A stretch of DNA of 64,000 nucleotides from NCBI RefSeq assembly GCF_900109455.1, contig NZ_FOAG01000005.1, positions 235,074 to 299,073 on the forward strand, written 5' to 3'. Of this stretch, positions 54,922 through 64,000 are shown one piece after another. The notes beneath the pieces are model-generated. The model saw only the letters and a program-made list of their open reading frames with translations. It had not been told where the DNA came from and ran no database searches. The position numbers and the translations under genes were made by a program. How positions within the stretch are numbered: the first letter of the stretch is position 1; each line of letters starts with the position of its first letter. This stretch comes from Roseovarius azorensis (GTDB lineage Bacteria > Pseudomonadota > Alphaproteobacteria > Rhodobacterales > Rhodobacteraceae).

Positions 54922-56061
54922 CTAACCAACATCATAAGCCCTCCGATCCATGAATTTTCGATAAAGCCCGGCAAGCTGTTCACGCGAGTCTGTCTCGCAG
55001 AACAATATGCCGCAGCGGGTGGCCTGTTTCGGCAGCATGTTCTGGCCGATGGATTGAATCGGGAAGACGGACAGTATGGGAACCGATCGATCCATGGAAA
55101 TGCCGCCATAGATTCCTGTGGCATCGCTGGTGACGGTATGGCGCAGGATATGCCGCGTGGTGTGTATCGCCTCGGGTCTTGGCGCGCCGATGAAATAGCT
55201 GGCATATCTGTCCGCATAGGGCATGCCCGTGCTATTCTCAATGAGCAACGGGTATAGATCGCCGGGACATCGCCTTGTACATTCGATGGCGTAAGCACGA
55301 TCCTCGGTGAGGATGAACTGCGTGTGCAAAAGCCCGTCCACGAGGCCGAGTGCAATGCTCAGCCGGGTCAGGCCGTCCTCCAGTGAGATCCGGGCACGTT
55401 CGGGGATGTCGTGCCGGACATAGCTGGTATCGACGGCAAAGGGATTAGCAGAGGACCCCTCGATCACGTAGATGGTATCGGTGAGCCATCCATTCTCGAT
55501 ATAGCCTGTGCAGCTGTGGAGTTGGCCATCGACGAACTCTTCTATCAAATAACTTCCCGACGGGCTGGCATCTCGGGCAAGCACCATCGCATCCAGCAGG
55601 GCGTCTTCGTCACCCGCGTCAAAGATCGAGATGCCGCGTCCGCTGAACGCGTCGACGGGCTTGCAAATCAGCCTGCCCCGGTCGGGCAGGTCATTCGGCG
55701 GGACTGCGCGTGGTGCGGGCACGTCATGCTCGGCGCAAAGCTGGCGGAAGGAACGCTTATCGTTCAGCTTCCATACGGTTTCGGGTGGGTCGATTATTCC
55801 CCGGGAAATCGTCAGGGCCGCACAGGTCGCGATCGAGACGTCGGTGCATCCCGGCACCACCCGTTCAATGCCCAGCGCATAGACATGGCGTTCGACAGCT
55901 TCGATATCGCTGTAATCCTGCTTGATCCAGCGCCCTCCTGCACGACGCGCCAGCAGGTCAGAGTCGCGATTGCCTATGGTCCACACGTCATGGCCACAAC
56001 CGACGAGGTAATCGTATATCGGACGGGCAGCGAAAGACGTGTCTACGAGAAGAATTTTCAT
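54922..56061 (-). CDS. ATP-grasp domain protein (carboxylate-amine ligase-like)
   Basis: 379 residues. N-terminal MKILLVDTSFAARPIYDYL pre-ATP domain; ATP-grasp core with LICKPVDAFSGRGISIFD, SYLIEEFVDGQLHSC and the metal-binding Glu residues near ECTRRCPGD. It overlaps the oxidoreductase gene by 4 bases. It probably joins an amino group or amino acid to a carboxylated sugar (inference). Confidence 0.88.
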   Translation of the reverse strand: MKILLVDTSFAARPIYDYLVGCGHDVWTIGNRDSDLLARRAGGRWIKQDYSDIEAVERHVYALGIERVVPGCTDVSIATCAALTISRGIIDPPETVWKLNDKRSFRQLCAEHDVPAPRAVPPNDLPDRGRLICKPVDAFSGRGISIFDAGDEDALLDAMVLARDASPSGSYLIEEFVDGQLHSCTGYIENGWLTDTIYVIEGSSANPFAVDTSYVRHDIPERARISLEDGLTRLSIALGLVDGLLHTQFILTEDRAYAIECTRRCPGDLYPLLIENSTGMPYADRYASYFIGAPRPEAIHTTRHILRHTVTSDATGIYGGISMDRSVPILSVFPIQSIGQNMLPKQATRCGILFCETDSREQLAGLYRKFMDRRAYDVG

Positions 56062-57149
56062 CTGTAATCCGGGCCTCGCGTTAGTTCGGCGACGAGACTG
56101 TCGGGTCTCACGATCTGCCCGCTCTCCAGCGACCGATGAATTGCCTCGATCACCAGCATGTTTCGGAAGCTGTCCTGGGCCGAAACCAAGGGTGTCGCAG
56201 TGCCACGGATCACATCCACGAAATGTGCGAGTTGCCGTTCGAGCGGGTCGCTGCGCGTCGCGTCAAGGCGCGTGGTGTGGAACGGTTGCCACCAAGAAGC
56301 CTCCTCGGCACCTTTGTAAGTACGGATGCGCATGCTCGGGAAATCGATGGAGCCATTAGTGCCGGCGAAATGATAGCAATCCTCGTCCGGAAAATAGGGG
56401 TAGGCGGGGTTTTCGCCGCTGGTCATCTCCCAGCTTTTGGAACTTGCAGCAACATCGGACAGAATGAAGGTGCCGAGAGCGCCGCTTTCGAAGGTAAAGT
56501 TCAGTGCGACGGTGTCCTCCACCTCGAAGCTGCGAATCTCGTTGTTCGCAAAGGCGAAGACAGAGTTGATCTCGCCGCAGAAATGGCGCATCAGGCCGAT
56601 TTCGTGAATGAGGTTGATCAGAATCGGGCCGCCGCCGGGCTTGGCGCGCCACTCGCCTTCTAGAAAATACCTTTCAGGCTTGTAGAACAGGGCCGAACCG
56701 CTGACTGTGACGAGGCGGCCGAAATCCGAGGAGCGCATGAAGTCCTCAGCGGTGGACAGCAGCGTGCTGTAGGTGCGGTGATGCCCCACGAGAACCGGAA
56801 CGCCGCTGTCATCGACCGCCTTGGCGAGGCTGTACGCCGTCTCGAGCCTGTCGGTGACCGGCTTTTCTACCAGGACGGGTATGCGGCGCGCGATGCAAGC
56901 CATAGTCTGATCAAAGTGAAAATTGGTTGGGGAACTGATGATTGCCGCGTCGAACGGATCTTGGTCGAGAACTGTCTCCAGGTCGATACTGAGCGGCACA
57001 CCGTGGAACTCGGCGAACGCCGTATTTTCCTCTCGGTCCGGCGCAATAATCGCCTGCAGTTCGGCGTCGGGTCTGCTCTGGATCAGAGCGGCGTGTTTCT
57101 TGCCGATGAGACCTGGACCAGCCAGGAGAAATCTAAGCGCTTGCGACAT
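56058..57149 (-). CDS. Gfo/Idh/MocA-family oxidoreductase
   Basis: 363 residues. NAD motif FLLAGPGLIGKKHAAL; the catalytic Lys is in PVLVEKPVTDRLE; LINLIHEIGLMRHFCGEI carries the family's conserved Asp/His region. Such enzymes oxidise or reduce nucleotide sugars. Its start is the head of the minus-strand run oxidoreductase, ATP-grasp, aminotransferase, methyltransferase. Confidence 0.93.
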   Translation of the reverse strand: MSQALRFLLAGPGLIGKKHAALIQSRPDAELQAIIAPDREENTAFAEFHGVPLSIDLETVLDQDPFDAAIISSPTNFHFDQTMACIARRIPVLVEKPVTDRLETAYSLAKAVDDSGVPVLVGHHRTYSTLLSTAEDFMRSSDFGRLVTVSGSALFYKPERYFLEGEWRAKPGGGPILINLIHEIGLMRHFCGEINSVFAFANNEIRSFEVEDTVALNFTFESGALGTFILSDVAASSKSWEMTSGENPAYPYFPDEDCYHFAGTNGSIDFPSMRIRTYKGAEEASWWQPFHTTRLDATRSDPLERQLAHFVDVIRGTATPLVSAQDSFRNMLVIEAIHRSLESGQIVRPDSLVAELTRGPDYR

Positions 57150-57355
57150 GGATCCTGCTCTGCTTTGCTCTGTTCTGCTGTGCGATCGCTATGCGCCGCG
57201 TCATAACAATGATGACCAGCTACCACTACGCCTAACTCGTGGTGAGCCTGACCACTGCCTGGGTGTCACTCCTGACACACTCGGGTTGCCGAAGACTTAT
57301 CAGGATCACCGGTCTTGCGCATTCACCCTATGCGAGAAACCTCCTGATCGGCGAT

Positions 57356-58460
57356 CTATTGCCGGGCGTGTGCGAAAAGGACAGTTTCGTCTCCATGAAC
57401 AGTGCCGTGCTGCAAGTGAAACTTATAACTGAGATCGAGGTGATCGAGAAACTGGGGTATGTAGAAGTCGATGAGCTTGTGGTAGACGCAAATCGCCATT
57501 GACGGCCTGAAACGCTCGATCGTTTTCTGCGCACCCCGAAGGGCGGTCAGTTCGGCACCTTCGATGTCCATCTTGATGAAGTCAACACGCTCGACGCCCT
57601 GCTGCTCGACAAAACTATCTATGGAAACGGTACGGAACGAGAGTTCCGTTTCAGGTTTCGATCTGTCGCCGAACAGATTGCGGAAGACCCCTGACAGACC
57701 CGATCTGAATCCGGTCTTGGGAATGGAGGGCCGCGCGTGAACCTGCGTGGCAGGTCCGCTGCCTTCGATCACGACTTCTGTCGCGTCATCTGACCAGACG
57801 GGGTTTCCCACGAGTTCGATCCGCTCCGCCAGACGCGGATTGAGCGCGACATTTCGGTTGTAAACGGCCAGGTTGCCCGGGAAAAACTCGAAAGAGAAGA
57901 CTTTGCCGTCTGCCCCGGCGCGATCAGCAAAGAATATCGAGGTGCCACCGAAACAGGCACCGCAATCGAGAGCAACGTCACCCGGCCTGCAACCGATGGT
58001 GACGTCCGCTCTGCGATAGACTGATTGGGAATTCATTGAAGATGCCGAACGCGTCGCTGAAGATCTCGATGTCGAACCCGTAGCGTTCGAGCTCAAACCG
58101 GGAGAGCACGATACCGTTAACGCCGGTCTCGAGCGAGTCGGTCGCAGTCCTCCCAATCTGAAGGTCGGACAACTCGTCCAGTTTCGCCCAGAAGGCCGGA
58201 GTGTCCAGCGGCATCTCGACATGCTTCCATCCGATTGTCCGGTAGGCGAGCACCGTAAGGAGCATGTTGCGCGAGTCGCCGGTCTCAAGCTTTTCGTAAA
58301 GCCACTGCCAGGACGGGTAAGCTCCGGCCACCACCTCTTCTGCGTGCCGGACGAGGGTGTCGGTCGAATTCTTCACCACAGACGATGGCTGGAACCGATA
58401 CGGTTCGGGATCCATGCCCATTTCGATACGGCGGTCACGTTCGTTCGAAATGTTGGCCAC
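57356..58460 (-). pseudogene. FkbM-family methyltransferase with a single frameshift
   Basis: The N-terminal 140 residues (MANISNERDRRIEMGMD onward, to FGIFNEF) are in one frame, and the SAM domain (QSVYRRADVTIG, DVALDCGACFGGTSIFFA, VDFIKMDIEGAEL) is in the next. Removing one base from GGG at 58027-58029 restores a continuous protein through GIFNEF-QSVYRR. So either one extra base has killed the gene or the base is a sequencing error. Everything else looks intact. Confidence 0.82.
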
Positions 58461-58836
58461 GGACCAGCGTATGAGGTTCTCAAAATCGATCTGAAAATTA
58501 CCCGACGGCTTAGTCAGACCTTTTCAGCGAGAGAAATGTTTTCATATTCGCGATACGGAAGAACGTTTGACATCAATTTTCTTCTATAGTTAATGGGCAT
58601 GACTTTTACTCGCCTTCTGCGTGTCTCGTTTCTGTAGACATGCTTAGCCTGACGGTTTCAAGTCAAGGCCGCAAGGTCGGTGCCTGGTGTGAGTTTGTGT
58701 TAATGCGCCAGAGATCAGGCTGGCGAAAATTTGCCGGGTTTTTGCGCGAGATGCACGAAGAGCTTACTTTGGCGACTGCAGGCTTTTGCGGAAACGTTGG
58801 TCTGATGTTAGTGGAGTAGCTGATGGGAAAGCTTAG
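58461..58836. other. Divergent intergenic region, FkbM / glycosyltransferase-like gene
   Basis: 376 bases, clearly lower in GC than average. It should hold promoters of both divergent units. I see no supported gene or RNA. Confidence 0.4.
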
Positions 58837-60132
58837 GTGGGCCACGTGATTAATTACCGTCTGATCAGACTTTATGCGAATGTCGTCGCGTTTCGTGGAC
58901 GCACCAAGGGCGAAAGACGGAAGATCCGGGGTAAGATTCTACAAGCATATACCGACAAAGCCTACACCATTGCGCAATTCAAAGGCACAGAAAGCAGCCT
59001 GCCCGATAGGGCGCTGCCTGCTGCCGTGTTAGAATCACGGATATTCAGCCGTGCCCAGGATATTCTCTTTCCCAGAGAGGTCGAGACAGCCGAAAAGATC
59101 ATGGTGTTCGTCGTACCCGAGCACAACGAGATGAGCGGCGGCATCTTTTCGATGTTCTCTATCGCTAACCAGATGCGCCTCTTCAAGAGCATTCACGGCT
59201 ACGAAATCATCATGCTCACCCGGCCCAATCCCGAATGCCTGACCTTCCTGCGCCAGACCTGTTTCCGGAACGCCGAGACAGTATTTCGTTTCGAGCAGCT
59301 TTTGCGTTGCGCGAATGCACGCGACATCTACATGCACCTGCCGGAATATGCGTCAGAGTATCTGATGTGGGATCTCAGCGATGATGCGAAGAATTTTCTC
59401 CAGAATCTCGATACGCTTCATATCAATCTACTGAACCAGAACATCTGGCTGATGCCGGAGCGCGAGAAATTCGAGAGTCTTTTCGAGTTGACGGATAACG
59501 TCACGCAATCGGTGGCGCACCATGCCTATTTCTCACAGGAATATACTGACCGCTACAATATACCCTCACTACTCCTGCCGGCGTATACCGATCTTGGCGA
59601 GTACACGCCAACGGATTTCAAAGACAAGGAGAACCTGATCATCTACTCGCTCGACGACGCGCCGCACAAGGAGCAGGTTCTGGAACGAATTTCCAGGGAA
59701 CTACCGCAATACCGGCTTCTGGAGATCCGAAACATTACCTTTGACAAGTACATGGAATATGCAACGCGCTGCCGTTTCTCGATTTCCTTTGGAGAAGGAT
59801 TTGACGGCTACGTCGCGCAGCCCATCCACATGGGCGGGATTGGGTTGACCGTCTATAACGACGAGTTCTTTCCGTCGGATCATTTCCTCAACTATCGCAA
59901 CATTTTCAAATCGGCTGACGATATGGTCGAGAATATCGTGGACACAATCCGCGATCTCGCTGCGGATGGAAGGGCCTACACGGAGCTTAACCGCGCATTT
60001 TGCGCGGAATACGACATGCTTTACAGCATCAAGGAGTATCGCGAGCAGGTGAAGAAACTGGCGCTCAAGCAGTTCGAGCTTTTACCCACGAAAGACCACG
60101 AGGTGAGACGCAACCATGTGCTCGCAAGCTGA
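58837..60132 (+). CDS. Glycosyltransferase-like protein, unknown specificity
   Basis: 431 residues; start GTG 58837 (GTG 58846 also possible, neither with a strong ribosome site). A conserved central part reads VFVVPEHNEMSGGIFSMFSIANQMR, and the C-terminal half has SISFGEGFDGYVAQPIHMGGIGLTVYND, which looks like the sugar-nucleotide end of a GT-B enzyme. I do not recognise a numbered family. Neighbouring an RgpF-like gene supports a surface-glycan role. Confidence 0.75.
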   Translation: MGHVINYRLIRLYANVVAFRGRTKGERRKIRGKILQAYTDKAYTIAQFKGTESSLPDRALPAAVLESRIFSRAQDILFPREVETAEKIMVFVVPEHNEMSGGIFSMFSIANQMRLFKSIHGYEIIMLTRPNPECLTFLRQTCFRNAETVFRFEQLLRCANARDIYMHLPEYASEYLMWDLSDDAKNFLQNLDTLHINLLNQNIWLMPEREKFESLFELTDNVTQSVAHHAYFSQEYTDRYNIPSLLLPAYTDLGEYTPTDFKDKENLIIYSLDDAPHKEQVLERISRELPQYRLLEIRNITFDKYMEYATRCRFSISFGEGFDGYVAQPIHMGGIGLTVYNDEFFPSDHFLNYRNIFKSADDMVENIVDTIRDLAADGRAYTELNRAFCAEYDMLYSIKEYREQVKKLALKQFELLPTKDHEVRRNHVLAS

Positions 60133-60330
60133 GAGTGGGTTTGCACTTGAGAATGCGCTCGTGGGCCGGATTGGTTCGAATCTCTCCTGCGGCAGTGCGT
60201 GATTGCCGCTAACCCCATTATGGCCAGAGATGCGCGGCAGTCTGCGGTATCTGCGGGGTCATTGATTATCGGCCCAATCAAAGAAGCATGCTCCGCGTGA
60301 TATAAGATGGCAATGTCAGGAAGTGGAGCG

Positions 60331-61491
60331 ATGAAGAAAGTCCCGTATTGGAAGGTAAAGCGCGAACTCACGCGTCTTATCCGTAAGCTTGTAGAGATAC
60401 CGGAACTGGCGGATGAGTACTTTCACCTCAGATCCGGCCATTACAAACGGACGAACGGGATGCTCAGGGTTCACAGCGGCAACCTGCCGCTTGGCGATGA
60501 AGCCGCGATATACCTGATCTTCCCGTCGGACGGGCTGTTGCCGTCGCATCTCAGCGTGCTGCGGCTCATCAATGCCGAGGGCATAAGCCCTGTCGTGGTT
60601 TCTAACCTACCCTTGACGGATGCAGACCTTTCCACCCTGTCTCCGCTCAGCACGAAGATCATCGAACGGCCCAATCTGGGTTATGATTTTGGCGGCTACC
60701 GGGACGGCGTTTTGGAACTGGCCAATGACCTGCCCGGCCTTCGCAGGCTTTATATCTTGAACGATTCCGTCTGGATGGTCGAAGCGCCAACCACGTGGTT
60801 CGCGGATGTGCGGTCCCGTGATGTGGATTTCTGCGGCGCCACGTCCAATTACGGGATCAAGCGATATGACGCCGACGACTTTCGCGAACTGCGCTGGCAG
60901 TATACGCAGAACCACAGAAATTTCCATTACGCCTCCTACGCGCTTGCAATGGGCAGCCGGATCCTCCGCGATCCCGCCTTTGTGGATTTTTGGCGCAGGT
61001 TTCGTATGTCGAATAACAAAAAGCGCACCGTGCGCAGGGGCGAGATAGGGTTGACCCAGTGGGCTATGCGGCACGGATACAGTCATGACGCAACCTGTCC
61101 CGTGACCAATCTCGATGCAGAGATTGCCGGTCTCGACGCGGCGGAACTGGACGAGTTGACCCGGCATCTGATAATTCCCGAACGCCCGCGTGTCCGCGCT
61201 GTCCGGGACGAAGTTCTGGCCAGTGATCCGCAGAGCGATCAGGGCCGTTCTGACCGCATCCAGATCATTCTCACGGCCGTGTCGGCCCAGGCAATGGGTT
61301 ATGTGATGCCATATTACACCTTGCGCCATCGTGGCTTTCAGTTCGTCAAGAAGTCCCCACTCTGGATTTCGAGGAAGGGGTCTGAAACGACGCTGGATAT
61401 ACTGTCAGGTCTCCGTGGGGCGATGGGTCAAGAGGCCTGCGAGGAAGCGAAGGTTCTGGCGAGGCGTCTGAAGGAGGGTTTTGAGCTTTGA
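60331..61491 (+). CDS. RgpF-like (rhamnan synthesis F) glycosyltransferase
   Basis: 386 residues from MKKVPYWKVKRELTRL. AIYLIFPSDGLLPSHL, the family hallmark ERPNLGYDFGGYRDG, then YILNDSVWMVEAP and DVDFCGATSNYGI match the rhamnan synthesis protein F family. These add rhamnose or related sugars to cell-surface chains. ATG 60307 is an in-frame alternative start. It closes the glycan cluster before the insertion sequence. Confidence 0.88.
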   Translation: MKKVPYWKVKRELTRLIRKLVEIPELADEYFHLRSGHYKRTNGMLRVHSGNLPLGDEAAIYLIFPSDGLLPSHLSVLRLINAEGISPVVVSNLPLTDADLSTLSPLSTKIIERPNLGYDFGGYRDGVLELANDLPGLRRLYILNDSVWMVEAPTTWFADVRSRDVDFCGATSNYGIKRYDADDFRELRWQYTQNHRNFHYASYALAMGSRILRDPAFVDFWRRFRMSNNKKRTVRRGEIGLTQWAMRHGYSHDATCPVTNLDAEIAGLDAAELDELTRHLIIPERPRVRAVRDEVLASDPQSDQGRSDRIQIILTAVSAQAMGYVMPYYTLRHRGFQFVKKSPLWISRKGSETTLDILSGLRGAMGQEACEEAKVLARRLKEGFEL

Positions 61492-61795
61492 GAACACCCT
61501 CTCGATTGATGGTGTTGTCTATTTCCACGCTGAACTGTGCCGAGTCCGGCACAATCGCCGGAAACGCGGCAAGCCGCGCTGCAACCCGCGGCTTATCAAA
61601 TACCTGCTGAACGCAATGCGGCATGCCCCTCCGGCATCGTTCCGCTGTGCCTGCTCACGGTCTTCACCCGAGACGTGATCGCCTGCATAAGAACTTGTCG
61701 CCCGCTTCGCCGGAGCCGTCCGTCACCCCTCACTTGTTGATGGGGGTGCGGCGGCGGAGACGATGCAGGGCACCCACGCATGCCCTGCTTTGCTA
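61492..61795. other. Intergenic region before the insertion sequence
   Basis: 304 bases with no supported gene or terminator. Confidence 0.35.
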
Positions 61796-61809
61796 GGGCC
61801 TGTGGACAA

Positions 61810-62567
61810 TCATCGTGAAGCGATAAGGGCTGCGACGAGGTTCCAATTGGCAGCGTAGCTGCAATCCGTTTTGTCGTAGCGTGTGGCTATTCCTCGGAAT
61901 TCCTTTATTTTTGCGAAATAGTTCTCGACCAGATGCCGCCACTTGTAGGCGTCGGCGTCATAGTCACGCTGGTATTTTCGGTTCGTTTTTAGGGGGATCA
62001 CGGCAATTGCCCCTCGCGCGCCGAGTTCTTCCAAGAGCCAATCGGCATCGAATGCCTTGTCCGCCAGAAGCGCTCCGAAGGAAACATTGCGGATCAATGG
62101 TGCAACGCCCTTCATGTCATGCGCTTGACCGGGCAGGAGCAGGAAGCGGATCAGGTTGCCAAGCGCATCCACCAGCGCAACGATCTTGGTCGTTAGGCCG
62201 CCGCGCGAGCGCCCGATGGCCTGAGCCTGAGTCCCCCTTTTGCGCCGGTTGCCTTTTGGTGAACCTGAACAATGGTGCCGTCGATCAGTGCGTATTCGAG
62301 GTCGGGGTCACCGCTCATTGCGTTGAAAAGACTCTCGAATATGCCCGCCTTGGCCCACCTGCGGAACCGCCGGAATTGACTGTTCCAGTTCCCGAAAACG
62401 GGTGGTAGATCGCGCCAGGGTGAGCCGGTACGAACCCGCCAGAAAACAGCTTCGAGAAAGAGACGGTTGTCCTTCGCTGTAACTCCTGCATCACTGGTCT
62501 TGCCCGGCAGATGCGGCTCAAGCCGTTGCCATACCTGATCCGTCACCACAAAGCGCTGCTCGTTCAT
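61810..62567 (-). CDS. IS5-family transposase, two frames joined by -1 frameshifting
   Basis: First frame 62567-62193: FVVTDQVWQRLEPHLPG, WRVRTGSPWRDLPPVFGNW and YALIDGTIVQVH with the first catalytic Asp. Second frame continues to 61810: LVDALGNLIRFLLLPGQAHD, LADKAFDADWL with the second Asp and RHLVENYFAKIKEFRGIATRYDK with the Glu. The overlap holds AAAAGGGGG (62241-62233), a slippery run. A -1 step there gives an unbroken GG-TQAQAIGRSRGGLTTK reading, so a full transposase can be made. Confidence 0.88.
62233..62241 (-). promoter_or_regulatory. Slippery site for -1 frameshifting in the transposase
   Basis: AAAAGGGGG on the minus strand, at the point where the first frame must shift by -1 to enter the second. 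Typical of IS5/IS427-group elements. Confidence 0.7.
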
Positions 62568-62638
62568 TCAAACCTCCATTTGGGAAGCTTGAATCAGAAA
62601 TCAAAGCTGATGGGAATCCTGATTGTCCACAGGCCCTA

Positions 62639-62947
62639 GATAAGGCGGTAAAAAAACGAAGTAAGGAATCCTGTGCGTGGGCTTCAAGCGGTATCTGAAA
62701 GGCGTTTGGTTAGCGACGACTCGCATAGCAGATGCAGGAAGAACTTTGAACTTTAGACCAGAGTTGAGCAAACACCTCACAAGGGCACGGGCTGGGTTGC
62801 CAATTGTGAAGCGGGCACGAAACCAGGCTTCGACTGTGAGCGGCGCAACCCGCCAACACGACTTCTTGCCCTTACGTCACCCATAGCCTAGACAACGCAA
62901 CAGTCGGTCGCCGAAGGGCGTCCCGGCCCAACCGTTCTGCCTGAGAC
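62639..62947. other. Intergenic region between the insertion sequence and nadA
   Basis: 309 bases with no supported gene. It must hold the nadA promoter, which I could not place. Confidence 0.35.
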
Positions 62948-64000
62948 GTGACGCAACAACCTAAGGACCTTCCCCCCTTGCTCGACCAAATTGCGCTACG
63001 CACCGAACTCGCCGATCATTACGATCTGTCTCCGTCCCTCGCACTCGCGGAAGCTACCGCTGATATCTATGCCCGCATGGATCGCGTCGTTTCGCCGCCC
63101 GACTGGGCCGTTTTTGCGCCCTATGTTACCGCGATCAACCGGCTCAAGAAAGAACGCAACGCGGTGATCCTCGCCCACAATTACATGACACCCGAGATCT
63201 ACCACGGCATCGCGGATGTGGTGGGTGACAGCCTGCAACTGGCGATCGAGGCGACGAAGGTCGAAACCGATGTGATCGTGCAATGCGGCGTGCATTTCAT
63301 GACCGAGACATCAAAAATCCTGAACCCGGCTAAGACCGTCCTGATTCCGGACATGGAGGCCGGCTGTTCCCTGGCCGAAAGCATCACGACCGAAGGGATT
63401 GCCGAAATGCGGGCGAAACACCCCGGCACACCGGTGGTGACCTACGTGAATACGACGGCCGAGGTGAAAGCAGCCTCCGATATTTGCTGCACCTCGTCCA
63501 ATGCTGCGCAGATCGTCGCGGCACAAGAAAGCGACACCGTGATCATGACCCCGGACAAATATCTCGCCCAGAACATCGCCCGGCAGGTGCCGGAGAAGCG
63601 GATTGTCTGGTGGGACGGCTCGTGCATCGTGCATGAACGGTTTACCGCTCGGGACCTACGTGATTTCCGCAGCCACAATCCGGATACCTGGATCATCGCC
63701 CATCCAGAATGCCCGCCCGACGTCGTGGCCGAGGCCGATTTCTCCGGCTCGACCAGCGGCATTATCGACTATATCAAGCGCGAAAAGCCCGGCAAGGCAA
63801 TGCTGGTGACGGAATGCTCCATGGCCTCGAACATCTCGGACAATCTGCCGGATGTGGAATTCGTCGGGTCCTGCAACATGTGTCCCTACATGAAGATGAT
63901 CACGCTGGAGATGGGGTGGATGCCGCTCTCCCCAGACGGCATCGCAATGTGCCAAGCTTGCGGTGTTGAATCACAAGCTGAAGGAGAGGGCATCCATGGG
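62948..64000 (+). CDS. nadA: Quinolinate synthase NadA (open at window end)
   Basis: Makes quinolinate from iminoaspartate and dihydroxyacetone phosphate in NAD synthesis, using a [4Fe-4S] cluster. Read from GTG 62948 (TTG 62978 is in frame and has AAGGAC upstream). Family text is VILAHNYMTPEIYHGIADVVGDSLQL in pieces (AHNYMTPEIYHG, GDSLQLAIEA), the cluster Cys in VQCGVHFMTETS, CCTSSNAAQIV and GSCNMCPYMKMITLE. IIAHPECPPDV and GSTSGIIDYI are also typical. After MITLE (about 63911) the sequence no longer looks like NadA and no stop is reached. Confidence 0.88.
   Translation, partial: MTQQPKDLPPLLDQIALRTELADHYDLSPSLALAEATADIYARMDRVVSPPDWAVFAPYVTAINRLKKERNAVILAHNYMTPEIYHGIADVVGDSLQLAIEATKVETDVIVQCGVHFMTETSKILNPAKTVLIPDMEAGCSLAESITTEGIAEMRAKHPGTPVVTYVNTTAEVKAASDICCTSSNAAQIVAAQESDTVIMTPDKYLAQNIARQVPEKRIVWWDGSCIVHERFTARDLRDFRSHNPDTWIIAHPECPPDVVAEADFSGSTSGIIDYIKREKPGKAMLVTECSMASNISDNLPDVEFVGSCNMCPYMKMITLEMGWMPLSPDGIAMCQACGVESQAEGEGIHG

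Larger units (their letters stand above)
61796..62636 (-). mobile_element. IS5-family insertion sequence (IS427-like)
   Basis: 841 bases bounded by a perfect 17-bp terminal inverted repeat GGGCCTGTGGACAATCA and a TA target duplication (61794-61795 and 62637-62638). It holds a two-part transposase on the minus strand. Complete ends suggest it may still be active. Confidence 0.9.

Overview
The window looks like a chromosome segment of a Rhodobacterales (Roseobacter-group) alphaproteobacterium. The reasons are its high GC, the urt-ure gene order, an Irr-type iron box in front of mbfA, many TRAP transporters, and the peptide-modification/Anbu peptidase operon. Names rest on reading translations by eye; no database search was run.

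Layout. (1) 1-692: 5' part of a fumarate reductase/succinate dehydrogenase iron-sulfur subunit gene, cut by the window edge. (2) 998-4907: four-gene operon of ATP-grasp, alpha-E, transglutaminase-like protein and Anbu peptidase. (3) 5272-17398: urea uptake and hydrolysis. urtABCDE is followed by ureD, ureA, a 52-residue ORF, ureB, then ureC, ureE, ureF and ureG. A diheme cytochrome c gene lies on the opposite strand between ureB and ureC. (4) 17402-19441: iron exporter mbfA with an Irr box, a tiny secreted protein behind a 19-bp perfect inverted repeat, and a TetR regulator. (5) 19584-49300: a catabolic island. It carries two TRAP transporters, a FadR-type GntR regulator, a BKACE enzyme, an IlvD-like dehydratase, a RuBisCO-like protein, a DUF1537 sugar-acid kinase and an ApnO-like oxidoisomerase. 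It also carries a D-2-hydroxyacid dehydrogenase, an Lrp regulator with an AceE/MdeB-like E1, two identical panB copies, two haloacid-dehalogenase/epoxide-hydrolase-like enzymes and an SDR. A block of decayed genes (32.5-36.8 kb) sits in its middle. (6) 49402-61491: surface glycan cluster of glycosyltransferases, ABC exporter, sugar aminotransferase, Gfo/Idh/MocA oxidoreductase, ATP-grasp, methyltransferases and an RgpF-like protein. (7) 61796-62636: an IS5-family element. (8) 62948-end: nadA, whose last ~90 bases no longer look like NadA.

How the island may work. ApnO-like, OiaK-like and RuBisCO-like genes together are the signature of D-apionate breakdown through 3-oxo-isoapionate and its 4-phosphate. 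One known RuBisCO-like branch yields 3-phosphoglycerate plus glycolate, and the haloacetate dehalogenase-like enzyme would also give glycolate. The IlvD-like dehydratase, PanB (twice) and E1 could form a second route in which PanB runs backwards to strip hydroxymethyl groups from a branched 2-oxo acid; this is a hypothesis. Six promoter regions in the island share an A+T-rich operator-like sequence around ATGATCAT/GTAATCAT, usually over the -10 box, which points to one regulator for the whole set.

An 872-bp perfect direct repeat carrying panB (21477-22348 and 40009-40880) brackets 18.5 kb of the island, so the segment could be lost or amplified by recombination, or the repeat could reflect an assembly problem.
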